From an uncultured Croceitalea sp. (GTDB taxonomy: Bacteria; Bacteroidota; Bacteroidia; Flavobacteriales; Flavobacteriaceae), in assembly GCA_937959125.1 (NCBI GenBank), contig CALGQU010000171.1, positions 1-56,758 of the forward strand: a DNA stretch of 56,758 bases. The letters are read 5' to 3'. Each line of letters starts with the position of its first letter. Position 1 is the first letter of the stretch. This document shows positions 26,370-35,106 of this stretch, piece by piece. The position numbers and the translations under genes are program-made. The notes under the pieces are model-generated. The model had not been told where the DNA came from, ran no database searches, and saw only the letters and a list, made by a program, of their open reading frames with translations.

Positions 26370-26882
26370 TTACCCCATAAAAAGGGCCCTTAGTTCCGTA
26401 GCTTCCGTAGGTTTCATTTTCCCCGCCAAGACCAAACTCAGTTGCTTTCTGCGGAGGGCCGCTGCAAAACGCTCTTTTTCCAAATCGGTTTCCGGTGCTA
26501 ATTGTGGCACTTCTGTAGGGGTTCCTGTCTCATCTACGGCAACAAAGGTGTAAATGGCCTCGTTGGCCTTGGTGCGTTCCCCAGTAAATCGGTCTTCCAT
26601 CCAAACATCAATATAGATTTCCATAGACGTCTTGAACGCTCTTGATACAACGGCCTCTACGGTGACCACGCTACCTAAGGGCACCGAGCGGTTAAAAGCA
26701 ACATGGTTTACAGATGCGGTAACCGTAATCCTCCTGCTATGGCGTCTGGCGGCAATACTTGCCGCGCGATCCATCCTAGCCAATAGTTCCCCCCCAAAAA
26801 GGTTATTTAATGGATTGGTTTCGCTGGGTAAGACCATATCCGTCATTACCGTTCTTGATTCTTTTGGAGTTTTTGCACGCAT
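26370..26882 (-). CDS. Acyl-CoA thioesterase (hotdog fold)
   Basis: A 170-residue hotdog thioesterase of the YciA/ACOT type. The family motif NPLNNLFGGELLARMDRAASIAARRHS (residues 23-49) includes the conserved Asn and Asp of the active site; SVNHVAFNRSVPLGSVV follows. It hydrolyses acyl-CoA to free acid and CoA in the cytoplasm; chain-length preference cannot be read. Confidence 0.92.
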   Translation of the reverse strand: MRAKTPKESRTVMTDMVLPSETNPLNNLFGGELLARMDRAASIAARRHSRRITVTASVNHVAFNRSVPLGSVVTVEAVVSRAFKTSMEIYIDVWMEDRFTGERTKANEAIYTFVAVDETGTPTEVPQLAPETDLEKERFAAALRRKQLSLVLAGKMKPTEATELRALFMG

Positions 26883-26940
26883 CTAAACAGATTTGTGCAA
26901 AGGTATTGAAGTTGTTTAAGGGAATTAAAAAGATAAAGGA

Positions 26941-27900
26941 CTATTTGTCCGAAAGTATCCAAACGTCCGGAGAAACCTCTTTCTTAAGTTTCCGGTACAA
27001 GGATAACGCATCTTCATTATCCTGAAAACTAGCATATGCCACTTGATGCAGTCCAAATGCATTGGCACCAATGTACTGGGCATCATAACCTTTTTCCTTT
27101 AACTGGGCTACTTTTTTATCTGCATTTTCGCGTATCCTAAAAGCACCCGCAATAATATGGTGCATAGGTCCTTTGTAAGCTTTCTTTTTTATTAGGGTGA
27201 TAGGAAGTGAAGGAAGCTCCAATGGAGTAGTTTCAAAAAATGTAGCTTCTTGGATATGTCTGGCGACTTCGGCTTTGCTTTCTGCTTGCACAAACTGCTC
27301 GTTTACGCCTTGTTGTCTATAAAACTGGTAGCCACTTACCCCTAAGGATACCAATACCAAACCTATAGCGGCATATTTCAACAAGGGCCGTATCCCTGAC
27401 GTTTTTCGTTTTTCCGGTGTAAAAATGAACGGAATTTCATCTTCAAGGACCTCAACTTCCTCTTTAAGTTCTTCCCGTAGGATCGGGGAAGCCGCAAATG
27501 AGGAAAGACCAAAAGAAGAAGCCAAATAATTTACCTTTTCCTCTGGTTTAAATTGGATGCTACCTTCATGGTTCATCAATAATTTTCCAATGCCTGGAAG
27601 TTCAATGGATTCCCCTTGATTCAAACGCTCGTTCCATACCTTAGCTTCATTTTGGACTTCGTCCAACAACTGCTCATAAGCCAAGTTTTTGGATTTGGAA
27701 ATATGGGAAACCAATAAGCCATCATTCTTGGACAACTGTTGGTTAAAGGAAATAATTTTGGTTGGAGGATACAGCGTATTGGATGCGTCATCAATACGGG
27801 CCGAAGCTGTATGTGCCAAAAAAGCACCAAAACCTGGCATTACTACACAGTTGTATCTGTATAATAGTTCTTCTATATAGTGTTCGACTCGCATCTGCAC
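26941..27900 (-). CDS. HU-CCDC81 and SPOR domain protein
   Basis: A 319-residue bitopic protein. The N-terminal about 120 residues match the two CCDC81-like prokaryotic HU domains (HYIEELLYRYNCVVMPGFGAFLA, later IELPGIGKLLMNHEGSIQF). A single membrane helix lies near 170-190 (LLKYAAIGLVLVSLGVSGYQFY). The periplasmic tail ends in a SPOR domain (HHIIAGAFRIRENADKKVAQLKEKG), which binds denuded peptidoglycan at the division site. This architecture is typical of Bacteroidota, and links a DNA-binding-like cytoplasmic fold to the cell wall. Confidence 0.9.
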   Translation of the reverse strand: MQMRVEHYIEELLYRYNCVVMPGFGAFLAHTASARIDDASNTLYPPTKIISFNQQLSKNDGLLVSHISKSKNLAYEQLLDEVQNEAKVWNERLNQGESIELPGIGKLLMNHEGSIQFKPEEKVNYLASSFGLSSFAASPILREELKEEVEVLEDEIPFIFTPEKRKTSGIRPLLKYAAIGLVLVSLGVSGYQFYRQQGVNEQFVQAESKAEVARHIQEATFFETTPLELPSLPITLIKKKAYKGPMHHIIAGAFRIRENADKKVAQLKEKGYDAQYIGANAFGLHQVAYASFQDNEDALSLYRKLKKEVSPDVWILSDK

Positions 27901-27998
27901 AAATATTGTAAAATTTGTAGGGGCGCAAAATAGGCCGGATAACTTTTTATTAACATTCTATTTGTTGAACTTTGTTGAAAACTCGATTAATTGAATCA

Positions 27999-29102
27999 AT
28001 GTCTGAAAATGAATTGATTGCCTTACTCCGATTACAGAAAATTCCGAATATCGGTGACGTCATTGCCAAAAAGTTGATAGACCGATGTGGGACTGCGGAG
28101 GCAATTTTCAAGGAGAAACGGTCCACGCTTCTTAAAATAGATGGAATAGGCACCGTGACCTTGAACGGAATTCATGATGCGGAGCACTTGGAGGCCGCAG
28201 AGCAGGAAGCCAGATTCATTGAGGATAACCAAATACGCTATAATTACTTTAAGGACACTTCCTATCCCAACCGACTGAAACACTGTATTGACGCCCCCAT
28301 ACTCCTTTTTGAATCCGGAAAGATTGCCCTCCAAGACCAGAAGGTCATTAGCGTTGTAGGTACCAGAAATATGACAAGTTATGGGCAGGCCTTCTGCGAG
28401 CGGTTTATTGCGGATATTGCCCCTTTGAACCCCATTATCGTAAGTGGTTTTGCTTATGGTGTGGATATCGCCATTCAGCGGGCAGCCATGGACAATGGTT
28501 TGCAGACTATTGGTTGCCTAGCGCACGGTCTCAATCAAATTTATCCAAAGGTGCATAAGAAATATGTGGCCCGTGTTGAAAAGAATGGTGGGTTCTTTAC
28601 GGAGTTCTGGAGCACCAGTAACCCGGAGCGGGAAAATTTTTTAAAAAGAAACCGAATTATTGCGGGATTAAGTGAGGCCACTTTAGTGGTGGAATCTGCG
28701 GAAAAAGGAGGAAGTTTGGTCACCGCGGATATCGCCCATGGATACCATAGGGATGTTTTTGCGGTACCCGGCAGGGCAACGGACAAGTATAGTTTAGGAT
28801 GCAATAACCTTATAAAACAGCAAAAGGCACAATTGGTTACCTCCGCGGCAGATATCGTATATCTATTGGGTTGGCAGTTGGAACAAAAGCAGGAAGTTGC
28901 CGTACAAAAACAGCTGTTTGTGGAATTGGAAGAAACGGAAAAATCGATTTACACCTACTTACAAACAAACGGCAAGCAACTTTTGGATACCATTGCTTTG
29001 GAATGCGGACTGCCCATTTTTAAGGTTTCTTCTACCTTGTTGGCTATGGAAATGAAGGGTGTCATTCGCCCACTTCCCGGCAAATTGTTTGAGGCTATTT
29101 GA
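27999..29102 (+). CDS. dprA: DNA-processing protein DprA
   Basis: Binds incoming single-stranded DNA and loads RecA during natural transformation. I start at the ATG at 27999 (MSENELIALLRLQKIPNIGD, 367 residues), although the frame could begin at TTGs upstream. An N-terminal HhH/SAM-like region (1-75) precedes the Rossmann-like core, with VVGTRNMTSYG and SGFAYGVDIAIQRAA. A DprA winged helix (about 300-367, LDTIALECGLPIFKVSSTLLAMEMKG) closes it. Divergent from the HU/SPOR gene. Confidence 0.95.
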   Translation: MSENELIALLRLQKIPNIGDVIAKKLIDRCGTAEAIFKEKRSTLLKIDGIGTVTLNGIHDAEHLEAAEQEARFIEDNQIRYNYFKDTSYPNRLKHCIDAPILLFESGKIALQDQKVISVVGTRNMTSYGQAFCERFIADIAPLNPIIVSGFAYGVDIAIQRAAMDNGLQTIGCLAHGLNQIYPKVHKKYVARVEKNGGFFTEFWSTSNPERENFLKRNRIIAGLSEATLVVESAEKGGSLVTADIAHGYHRDVFAVPGRATDKYSLGCNNLIKQQKAQLVTSAADIVYLLGWQLEQKQEVAVQKQLFVELEETEKSIYTYLQTNGKQLLDTIALECGLPIFKVSSTLLAMEMKGVIRPLPGKLFEAI

Positions 29103-29242
29103 CCGTAAACAGGGATTTAGCGCAGTTCATCGGCCTTGGCATGAACAGAAAGGGTGGTCTTGTTTCTAGGTATTTTAGCAGGTGAAAGATATCCTTTTAT
29201 CCCCCTAAACCCCCAAATTTTTAATGAACTCAAGTGAAAAAG

Positions 29243-30211
29243 CTAATATCCCACCTTATCCCTAACCCTTTTTAGAACGCCATCGGCTACTTTTTTAGCC
29301 TTTTCAGCTCCCAAGGCCAGAGCTTCATCAATTTCATGGAGGTTGTTCATATAGTAGTCAAATTTTTCCCGCGGCGCTTCAAACTTTTTTAGGATGAGTT
29401 CATAAAGTGCCTGTTTGGCATGGCCATAGCCATAGTTCCCAGCAAGGTAATTCGCACTCATGGTTTCAATTTCTTCCGGTGATGCCAAGAGTTTGTACAA
29501 TGCAAATACATTATCGTTGGTAGGGTCTTTGGGAGCTTCCATAGGCGTGCTGTCCGTAACGATGCCCATAAGTTGTTTGCGCAGTTTTTTATCCGGTTGG
29601 AATAAGTTGATGATATTTCCCTTGCTTTTGCTCATTTTTTCACCGTCCGTTCCGGGAACGTACATGGTACTTTCCTGCAGTTTGGTGTCCGGCAACACAA
29701 AGGTATCCCCAAATTGATGATGAAAGCGTGAGGCAACATCACGGGTCATCTCCAAATGCTGGGATTGATCTTTGCCAACGGGGACCACGTCGGCATCATA
29801 CAATAAAATATCAGCGGCCATAAGCATAGGGTAGGTAAACAAGCCTGCGTTTACATCTTCCAATCGGTCCGCCTTGTCCTTAAAAGAATGCGCTAAGGTC
29901 AACCTTTGATAGGGAAACAAACAGCTTAGGTACCATGCAAGTTCAGTAACTTGGGGAACGTCACTTTGTCTATAAAAAACGGTCTTTTCAATATCCAGTC
30001 CAAAAGCAAGCCAAGTAGCGGCAGTGGCATAGGTATTTTGCCTAAGGGTTTCCCCATTCTTTATTTGGGTTAGGGAGTGCATATCCGCAATAAACAAAAA
30101 GGACTCATTATCCGGCTGTTTGGCCATATCTATGGCCGGCAATATAGCACCAAGAATGTTTCCTAAGTGTGGTGTTCCCGTGCTTTGGATACCCGTTAAA
30201 ATTCTTGCCAT
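29243..30211 (-). CDS. trpS: Tryptophanyl-tRNA synthetase
   Basis: Charges tRNA-Trp. The 322-residue class I synthetase shows the HIGH-like motif PHLGN (14-18), the substrate-binding stretch QSDVPQVTELAW, and KMSKS at 192-196. Length and architecture are those of bacterial TrpRS. It is divergent from plsC; no T-box-like leader is evident in the 142-base gap. Confidence 0.97.
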   Translation of the reverse strand: MARILTGIQSTGTPHLGNILGAILPAIDMAKQPDNESFLFIADMHSLTQIKNGETLRQNTYATAATWLAFGLDIEKTVFYRQSDVPQVTELAWYLSCLFPYQRLTLAHSFKDKADRLEDVNAGLFTYPMLMAADILLYDADVVPVGKDQSQHLEMTRDVASRFHHQFGDTFVLPDTKLQESTMYVPGTDGEKMSKSKGNIINLFQPDKKLRKQLMGIVTDSTPMEAPKDPTNDNVFALYKLLASPEEIETMSANYLAGNYGYGHAKQALYELILKKFEAPREKFDYYMNNLHEIDEALALGAEKAKKVADGVLKRVRDKVGY

Positions 30212-30353
30212 TTTTTACATTTAAGGGGTAAATGTAAAACAATCCACCGTGGATAAAAAAACAAGTCCATATCAAATATGGGCAATCTAAGGGGATCGGT
30301 CCACAAAAAATCATTTAGGGTAAAGAATTCACTAAAAATACTACTTTTAAGGC

Positions 30354-31091
30354 GTGGTAAAATTCCTAAAAAATATTGGGCACGTCCTGTATCGCATTTG
30401 GTTCTATGTTCTTGTTGCCCTGCCTATCTTACTTTTTTTTCCAGTGCTACTGGTATTGACTTTTTCAGAGAAAACGTATCCGCAGTTCTTTTGGGTGGCC
30501 AGAAATATTTGGGCAAAGACCATTTTGTACGGCATGGGTTGTTTTCCAGTATTAAAATGGCATCAAAAATTGGAGAAACATAAAAGCTATATGTTGGTAG
30601 CCAACCATACCAGTATGTTGGATATTATGTTAATGCTATATGTAAGCAAGAATCCCTTTGTATTTGTTGGAAAGCAAGAATTGGTAAAGATTCCGGTCTT
30701 TGGGTTCTTTTACAAACGGGTGTGTATTTTGGTAGACCGTGATAATCCAAAAAGTAGGACCGCGGTGTATAGAAGGGTACAGCATAGGCTGAAACAAAAT
30801 TTAAGTATTTGTATTTTTCCAGAAGGGGGCGTGCCAGATGAGACCGTACTTTTGGACCATTTTAAAGATGGGGCTTTCCGTATGGCGATTACGCATAACA
30901 TTCCCGTTGTCCCCATATCTTTTTTGGATTCCAAAAAACGTTTTTCATGGACATTTTTGAGTGGTGGCCCGGGAAAACTGAGGGTAACGGTAAACCCTTT
31001 TTTTGAAACCTCAATTTTAGGCACGGAAGACACCTCTACCCTAAGGGAAGAGGTAAAGGAAGTAATTCTGACCGATTTAAATAGTGCCTAA
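30354..31091 (+). CDS. plsC: 1-acyl-sn-glycerol-3-phosphate acyltransferase
   Basis: Makes phosphatidic acid from lysophosphatidic acid in the inner membrane. The 245-residue protein has an N-terminal hydrophobic region (about 10-38), the catalytic NHTSMLD with His85 and Asp90, and the phosphate-binding FPEGG at 155-159. The start is a GTG at 30354; no ATG is available before the catalytic block. Its 3' end overlaps the convergent gene at 31088 by 4 bases. Confidence 0.9.
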   Translation: MVKFLKNIGHVLYRIWFYVLVALPILLFFPVLLVLTFSEKTYPQFFWVARNIWAKTILYGMGCFPVLKWHQKLEKHKSYMLVANHTSMLDIMLMLYVSKNPFVFVGKQELVKIPVFGFFYKRVCILVDRDNPKSRTAVYRRVQHRLKQNLSICIFPEGGVPDETVLLDHFKDGAFRMAITHNIPVVPISFLDSKKRFSWTFLSGGPGKLRVTVNPFFETSILGTEDTSTLREEVKEVILTDLNSA

Positions 31092-32605
31092 AACCTAAAT
31101 TGTACTCCGCTATAAACCCCAACGGTATAGGGATTAAAGGAGCCTGCAGTTTCCGTAAAAGTGTTTAGCTGATACTTGAATACAGGTTCAAGGTTCAACT
31201 GTATTTTTTGGGTGAATCTATAATTAATGCCCAAACCTATATTGGTGCTAAAACTGATATCGTTTACATTGTTTGCTTTACCAAGATTGGTGATCAGGCC
31301 ATCAGACTCCAAAGACACGGCATTGTCTACTAAAAAGAGGGAACTTATACCTCCAATGACGGTTACGCCCACTTTTTTATCGAGCAAAGCGTAATTGAGT
31401 TCAAGGGGGACCTCCACAAAACCTAGTTGCTGCACCATACGGCCATCGAGTAGATTGGGAGAGGAGTTGAATTCCGCATTAGTTACGGAATTATCCGAGT
31501 CCCCAAGGTTTCTAGTGCTTCGGACCACCAAACTCCTAGAGGATTGGGAATATGTAATGTTATCGATAATTTCGCTGGTAGGGGCTTGTAGCGAGGAAGA
31601 AAAGGAGATTTCATTGGTGTCATATCCATAATCCACACGGTGGACCCCAGAACGTACTCTTAGCTTTTTATTGATATCATAGGACACCGTTAACCCATAG
31701 CTAAGGTTGAGGTTGCCCGATTTTGAGTTCTGGGAAAAATTGGAATGTATGGGCGAACCTTCACCAAGGGCATCAAAATAAACTGGGGCAACGGACGGCC
31801 CAACGGCCCAACGTTCGTAGACTTCTTTTTCTTTAAGCTCTTTGTCTTCAGCTTTTTTTTCCTTCTCCGCAATGGCATCAAAAATGGATTTTTTGCCTTC
31901 TTGTTCTTCGCTGTTTTTTGTAACGTCTTGGTTTTCCTTTGTCAGTGTATCGTCAAAAATTTCTTTTTGATCCAAGGTGCTTTTTGGTTCTGGAAGTAGT
32001 GTCGCAACACTTGTTCTATCGCTGTGTTTTTGGTCAATAGGGTCGGCAACTTCATTAGATTGTTTTTTGCTGTCATCTGTTTTGATACGATTAGTGCCGA
32101 TGTTGGCTTTGGAATTTTCGACAACCTCTGTGTTGACCTCAGGGATTGGGTTTGCTGAAGTTTGGTAGGATTCCTTTTTTGGGATAACAATCTTACTTTT
32201 TGGACGGGAAGGTTGTTCTTCAATGGAATGATGTTGACCTTCCTTTTGTGATTCTTCAATTCCATCAGTAGTGGTAACCGCTGTATTTTGCGATTCGTTC
32301 TTGAATATGGGCTCCTGCCTTTCACTATTGGGGTTTTGCTTTTCTTCCAATTTGGATTTTTGGACAGCTTTTATCGTAACGTTTGGTTCGTTGGAAAACA
32401 CATTTTCTTGGGGGGGTATAAGGATATAAAAACCAAGTGCCAATAGGGCAGCGACTCCACCTAACTTCCACCAAATAGGAATGATTCGTCGTTTACTTTT
32501 TTTATCCAAAGAGACTTCTATAGAATCCCAAACGCTATCGGCAGGCGTTTCCTTAAAACCGGAAAACTCATTTTGGAACAACTTGTCTAAATTCTTTTTT
32601 TCCAT
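31088..32605 (-). CDS. Candidate trans-envelope protein: anti-sigma-like N-terminus, long linker, outer-membrane barrel
   Basis: A 505-residue protein of odd design. Residues 1-40 are cytoplasmic-like and charged (KNLDKLFQNEFSGF...DSVWDSIEVSL), similar to the starts of Bacteroidota anti-sigma factors. One membrane helix lies at about 43-63. A 200-residue hydrophilic, K/E/Q/S-rich, low-complexity linker runs from 65 to 262. The last 240 residues alternate polar and apolar strands like an outer-membrane beta-barrel (PorT/OmpA-like) and end in Phe (GVQFRF), the classic barrel terminus. It starts 10 bases after an ECF sigma gene. The parts are seen; a role as anti-sigma factor sensing the outer membrane is inference. 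Confidence 0.75.
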   Translation of the reverse strand: MEKKNLDKLFQNEFSGFKETPADSVWDSIEVSLDKKSKRRIIPIWWKLGGVAALLALGFYILIPPQENVFSNEPNVTIKAVQKSKLEEKQNPNSERQEPIFKNESQNTAVTTTDGIEESQKEGQHHSIEEQPSRPKSKIVIPKKESYQTSANPIPEVNTEVVENSKANIGTNRIKTDDSKKQSNEVADPIDQKHSDRTSVATLLPEPKSTLDQKEIFDDTLTKENQDVTKNSEEQEGKKSIFDAIAEKEKKAEDKELKEKEVYERWAVGPSVAPVYFDALGEGSPIHSNFSQNSKSGNLNLSYGLTVSYDINKKLRVRSGVHRVDYGYDTNEISFSSSLQAPTSEIIDNITYSQSSRSLVVRSTRNLGDSDNSVTNAEFNSSPNLLDGRMVQQLGFVEVPLELNYALLDKKVGVTVIGGISSLFLVDNAVSLESDGLITNLGKANNVNDISFSTNIGLGINYRFTQKIQLNLEPVFKYQLNTFTETAGSFNPYTVGVYSGVQFRF

Positions 32606-32615
32606 TGTTTATAGC

Positions 32616-33146
32616 TTAAGCAATGTTGATGTTTTCTTTTTCAATTTTTTGTCTTAAAATCATTCTGGCCCTAGCGAGATTGGATTTTGATGTCCCCTCA
32701 GAAGTGCCTAGCATTTGACTTATTTCTTTATGTGAATAATTATCCAATACATACAGGTTAAACGTAATCCTATATTTGGTGGGGAGTTCTTGAATATAGC
32801 CTAGGAGGGTAGTAAGATTGATTTCCTCCCGTTCATAAACAACCTCTTCAACATCCCCAAAATTTTCCGATACGACAGCTAGATGACGTTCCTTTCTATA
32901 TTTCTGCAAAACCGTGGTAACGGCTATGCGTTTCATCCACCCCTCAAAAGAACCTTTAAAATTGAACTGGCCAATCTTATCATATATCGTCATAAAACAG
33001 TCATGCAGGTTGTCTTCCGCTTCCGTGCTATTGCGCGAATATTTTAAACACATACCAAAAAGGACAGGGGAGTATTTGCGATAAAGCTCCTCTTGGGCTT
33101 TCCGCTTTCCTTTTTTGCAGTTATTTACGAGCTCCTCAATACTCAA
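32616..33146 (-). CDS. ECF-type RNA polymerase sigma factor
   Basis: A 176-residue sigma-70 family factor. Region 2 includes EDNLHDCFMTIYDKIGQFNFKGSFEGWMKRI, and region 4 is YSHKEISQMLGTSEGTSKSNLARARM. It is followed after 10 bases by the barrel-tailed membrane protein, probably its regulator. It is of the Bacteroidota sigma-70 ECF group often paired with barrel proteins. Confidence 0.93.
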   Translation of the reverse strand: MSIEELVNNCKKGKRKAQEELYRKYSPVLFGMCLKYSRNSTEAEDNLHDCFMTIYDKIGQFNFKGSFEGWMKRIAVTTVLQKYRKERHLAVVSENFGDVEEVVYEREEINLTTLLGYIQELPTKYRITFNLYVLDNYSHKEISQMLGTSEGTSKSNLARARMILRQKIEKENINIA

Positions 33147-33199
33147 ATCTTGGTTGGTTTAAGATGACATTGGACCAGTAGGGTAATTAATAGATCGTC

Positions 33200-33613
33200 C
33201 TATCTAACCGGGACAATATATTCCAAATATTCTGGATTGCCATTTTCATCGACACCTGTATAGAATCTAAAGGTATATGGTGCTGTCTCAAGGGCAGTAA
33301 AATTAAGGATGGCATCCCCTGTACCATCATTTTCTGCACAATCATCTTGTGTTAGTGCGGAACCAATAGCTACAATGTTGCGTTCTGAGCTACTTTCAAC
33401 ACTGATGTCAAATGCATGAAAAAAAGTGCATCCATCCGGTCTTCTAAACGTAATATTGATGTTGTGTTGCTCATTTTGATCAAAAGCCTCGGGCAAATCC
33501 GCAGCTATTACCTCTAGCGTTATGAATTGAAAATTTTCATCGGGTTCAATATCACAACCTACAATGCATAATAGTAGCATTAAAAAACCAAGGCGCAACA
33601 AGTTTTTTGGCAT
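33200..33613 (-). CDS. Small lipoprotein, function unknown
   Basis: A 137-residue lipoprotein (lipobox LCIVGC, Cys20). The mature region is acidic and beta-rich (FQFITLEVIAADLPEAF...) with two further cysteines (FRRPDGCTFFH, QDDCAEN) that could form a disulfide. No family recognised. It lies 53 bases upstream of the sigma factor gene on the same strand and could share its transcript. Confidence 0.75.
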   Translation of the reverse strand: MPKNLLRLGFLMLLLCIVGCDIEPDENFQFITLEVIAADLPEAFDQNEQHNINITFRRPDGCTFFHAFDISVESSSERNIVAIGSALTQDDCAENDGTGDAILNFTALETAPYTFRFYTGVDENGNPEYLEYIVPVR

Positions 33614-33716
33614 AATCCAACCATTTTACTACATATAGATGTCTTAGCAACCTAAGGGTTGCGTACAAGAAATTGATGGATACTTTAATTTATTGACACT
33701 GATAAAGGATATAACA

Positions 33717-33749
33717 TTCCAAGGCCTACCGGTACGGCGGGCCTTGGAA
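33717..33749 (-). terminator. Strong hairpin downstream of recA
   Basis: TTCCAAGGCC at 33717-33726 and GGCCTTGGAA at 33740-33749 form a perfect 10-bp stem around a 13-base loop. It lies 52 bases past the recA stop. No clear T-run follows on the minus strand, so it may end transcription weakly or protect the mRNA 3' end. Confidence 0.6.
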
Positions 33750-33800
33750 TTTAAATCTTGTTTCTTGAAAATGCCTCGCGCGGGCTTGCCCCAAGGTAAT

Positions 33801-34808
33801 TTACTCCTTAACGGCAGTAATGGCCTCTTTGATTTTTTCTTCTAATTCCTCCGCTAGTTCCGGGTTGTCTTCCAAAAGGCTTTTAACCGCATCACGCCCT
33901 TGCCCTAGCTTGGTATCCCCATAACTGAACCAAGAACCGCTTTTCTTTACGATTTCATACGCTACGCCAAGGTCCAAGATTTCCCCAACTTTGGAGATCC
34001 CTTCACCGTACATAATATCAAATTCTGCAGTTTTAAAAGGTGGGGCTACCTTGTTCTTGACCACTTTTACCCGGGTTTTGTTCCCTAAAACGGCACCGTC
34101 GGTACTTTTAATTTGGGTAGAACGTCTAATATCCAAGCGTACCGAGGCATAAAATTTTAGGGCATTACCTCCTGTAGTGGTTTCTGGGTTGCCGAACATC
34201 ACCCCAATTTTTTCACGTAATTGGTTAATGAACACTACGGTACAATTGGTCTTGCTAATGGAGCCTGTTAGTTTTCGAAGTGCTTGTGACATTAATCGTG
34301 CATGGAGTCCCATTTTGGAATCTCCCATTTCACCTTCAATTTCACTTTTTGGGGTCAGGGCCGCCACGGAATCTACAATCACGATGTCTATGGCTCCGGA
34401 ACGAATCAAATTATCCGCAATTTCCAAGGCTTGTTCGCCATTATCCGGTTGGGATATGATGAGATTATCAATATCCACCCCCAATTTTTGGGCATAAAAA
34501 CGATCAAAAGCATGTTCTGCATCAATAAAAGCGGCAATACCTCCATTCTTTTGGGCTTCCGCTATGGCATGCAATGTCAAGGTAGTCTTACCAGAAGATT
34601 CCGGACCATATATTTCGATGACCCTGCCACGCGGATATCCTCCCACACCCAATGCTAAGTCAAGCCCTAAGGAACCAGAGGGAATGACCGCCACATCTTC
34701 AATAACACTATCCCCCATTTTCATGACGGTGCCTTTGCCATAGGTTTTGTCAAGTTTATCCAGGGTAAGTTTTAACGCTTTTAATTTTGCCTCGTTCTCG
34801 TTGCTCAT
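33801..34808 (-). CDS. recA: Recombinase RecA
   Basis: ATP-dependent strand-exchange protein for recombination and DNA repair. I start at 34808 ([21 protein letters not shown], 335 residues), the conserved N-terminus; the open frame continues 14 codons further up. Walker A is GPESSGKT at 68-75, followed by [11 protein letters not shown] and the [24 protein letters not shown] loop-2 region. The acidic C-terminus is present. No SOS-box-like palindrome was obvious upstream, in line with many Bacteroidota. Confidence 0.98.
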   Translation of the reverse strand: MSNENEAKLKALKLTLDKLDKTYGKGTVMKMGDSVIEDVAVIPSGSLGLDLALGVGGYPRGRVIEIYGPESSGKTTLTLHAIAEAQKNGGIAAFIDAEHAFDRFYAQKLGVDIDNLIISQPDNGEQALEIADNLIRSGAIDIVIVDSVAALTPKSEIEGEMGDSKMGLHARLMSQALRKLTGSISKTNCTVVFINQLREKIGVMFGNPETTTGGNALKFYASVRLDIRRSTQIKSTDGAVLGNKTRVKVVKNKVAPPFKTAEFDIMYGEGISKVGEILDLGVAYEIVKKSGSWFSYGDTKLGQGRDAVKSLLEDNPELAEELEEKIKEAITAVKE

Positions 34809-34961
34809 CGGTATAAAAATTTGACGACTAAAATACCACTTCTTTGGCATTTAATCCTAGCACGCAACCTTTTTAAAATTAGGTATCTTTTATATAGCTC
34901 CTTGAATACGGATTACGCTAATCAATATATGGGATAGACCACTTATATAAGACTTTTATCT

Positions 34962-35105
34962 ATGAAAAAGAAAATATGGTGGCTAAGGCATCCTTCCCAA
35001 AGGGTGCCTTTTTTCTTTTCTGCCCTTGCAAGAAAATTAGTATTCCTATTTTTGCATATTGTTGAATTTCATCTGCCAGATGGCGGGCTTAATTTATTAG
35101 TATAG
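34962..35105 (+). CDS. Putative leader ORF with tandem Trp codons ahead of trhO
   Basis: A 47-codon open frame starting MKKKIWWLRHPSQRV and stopping one base before the trhO start codon. Codons 6 and 7 are both TGG, and the terminator hairpin at 34984-35009 begins 3 bases later, inside the frame. This is the arrangement of an amino-acid attenuator leader peptide, but the downstream gene is not a trp gene. It may be a decoy ORF over a small RNA and its terminator. No homologue is known to me. Confidence 0.35.
   Translation: MKKKIWWLRHPSQRVPFFFSALARKLVFLFLHIVEFHLPDGGLNLLV
34984..35019 (+). terminator. Rho-independent terminator upstream of trhO
   Basis: AAGGCATCC pairs with GGGTGCCTT (one wobble) around a short loop, followed directly by a run of T residues (TTTTTTC). 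It lies about 90 bases before the trhO start, so it either ends a short upstream transcript or attenuates trhO. Confidence 0.75.
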
Positions 35106-35106
35106 C

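Noticed and set aside
29186-29223. C-rich stretch before trpS end as a regulatory site
   Set aside because: It lies between two convergent genes, lacks strong symmetry, and best fits a degenerate dispersed repeat.
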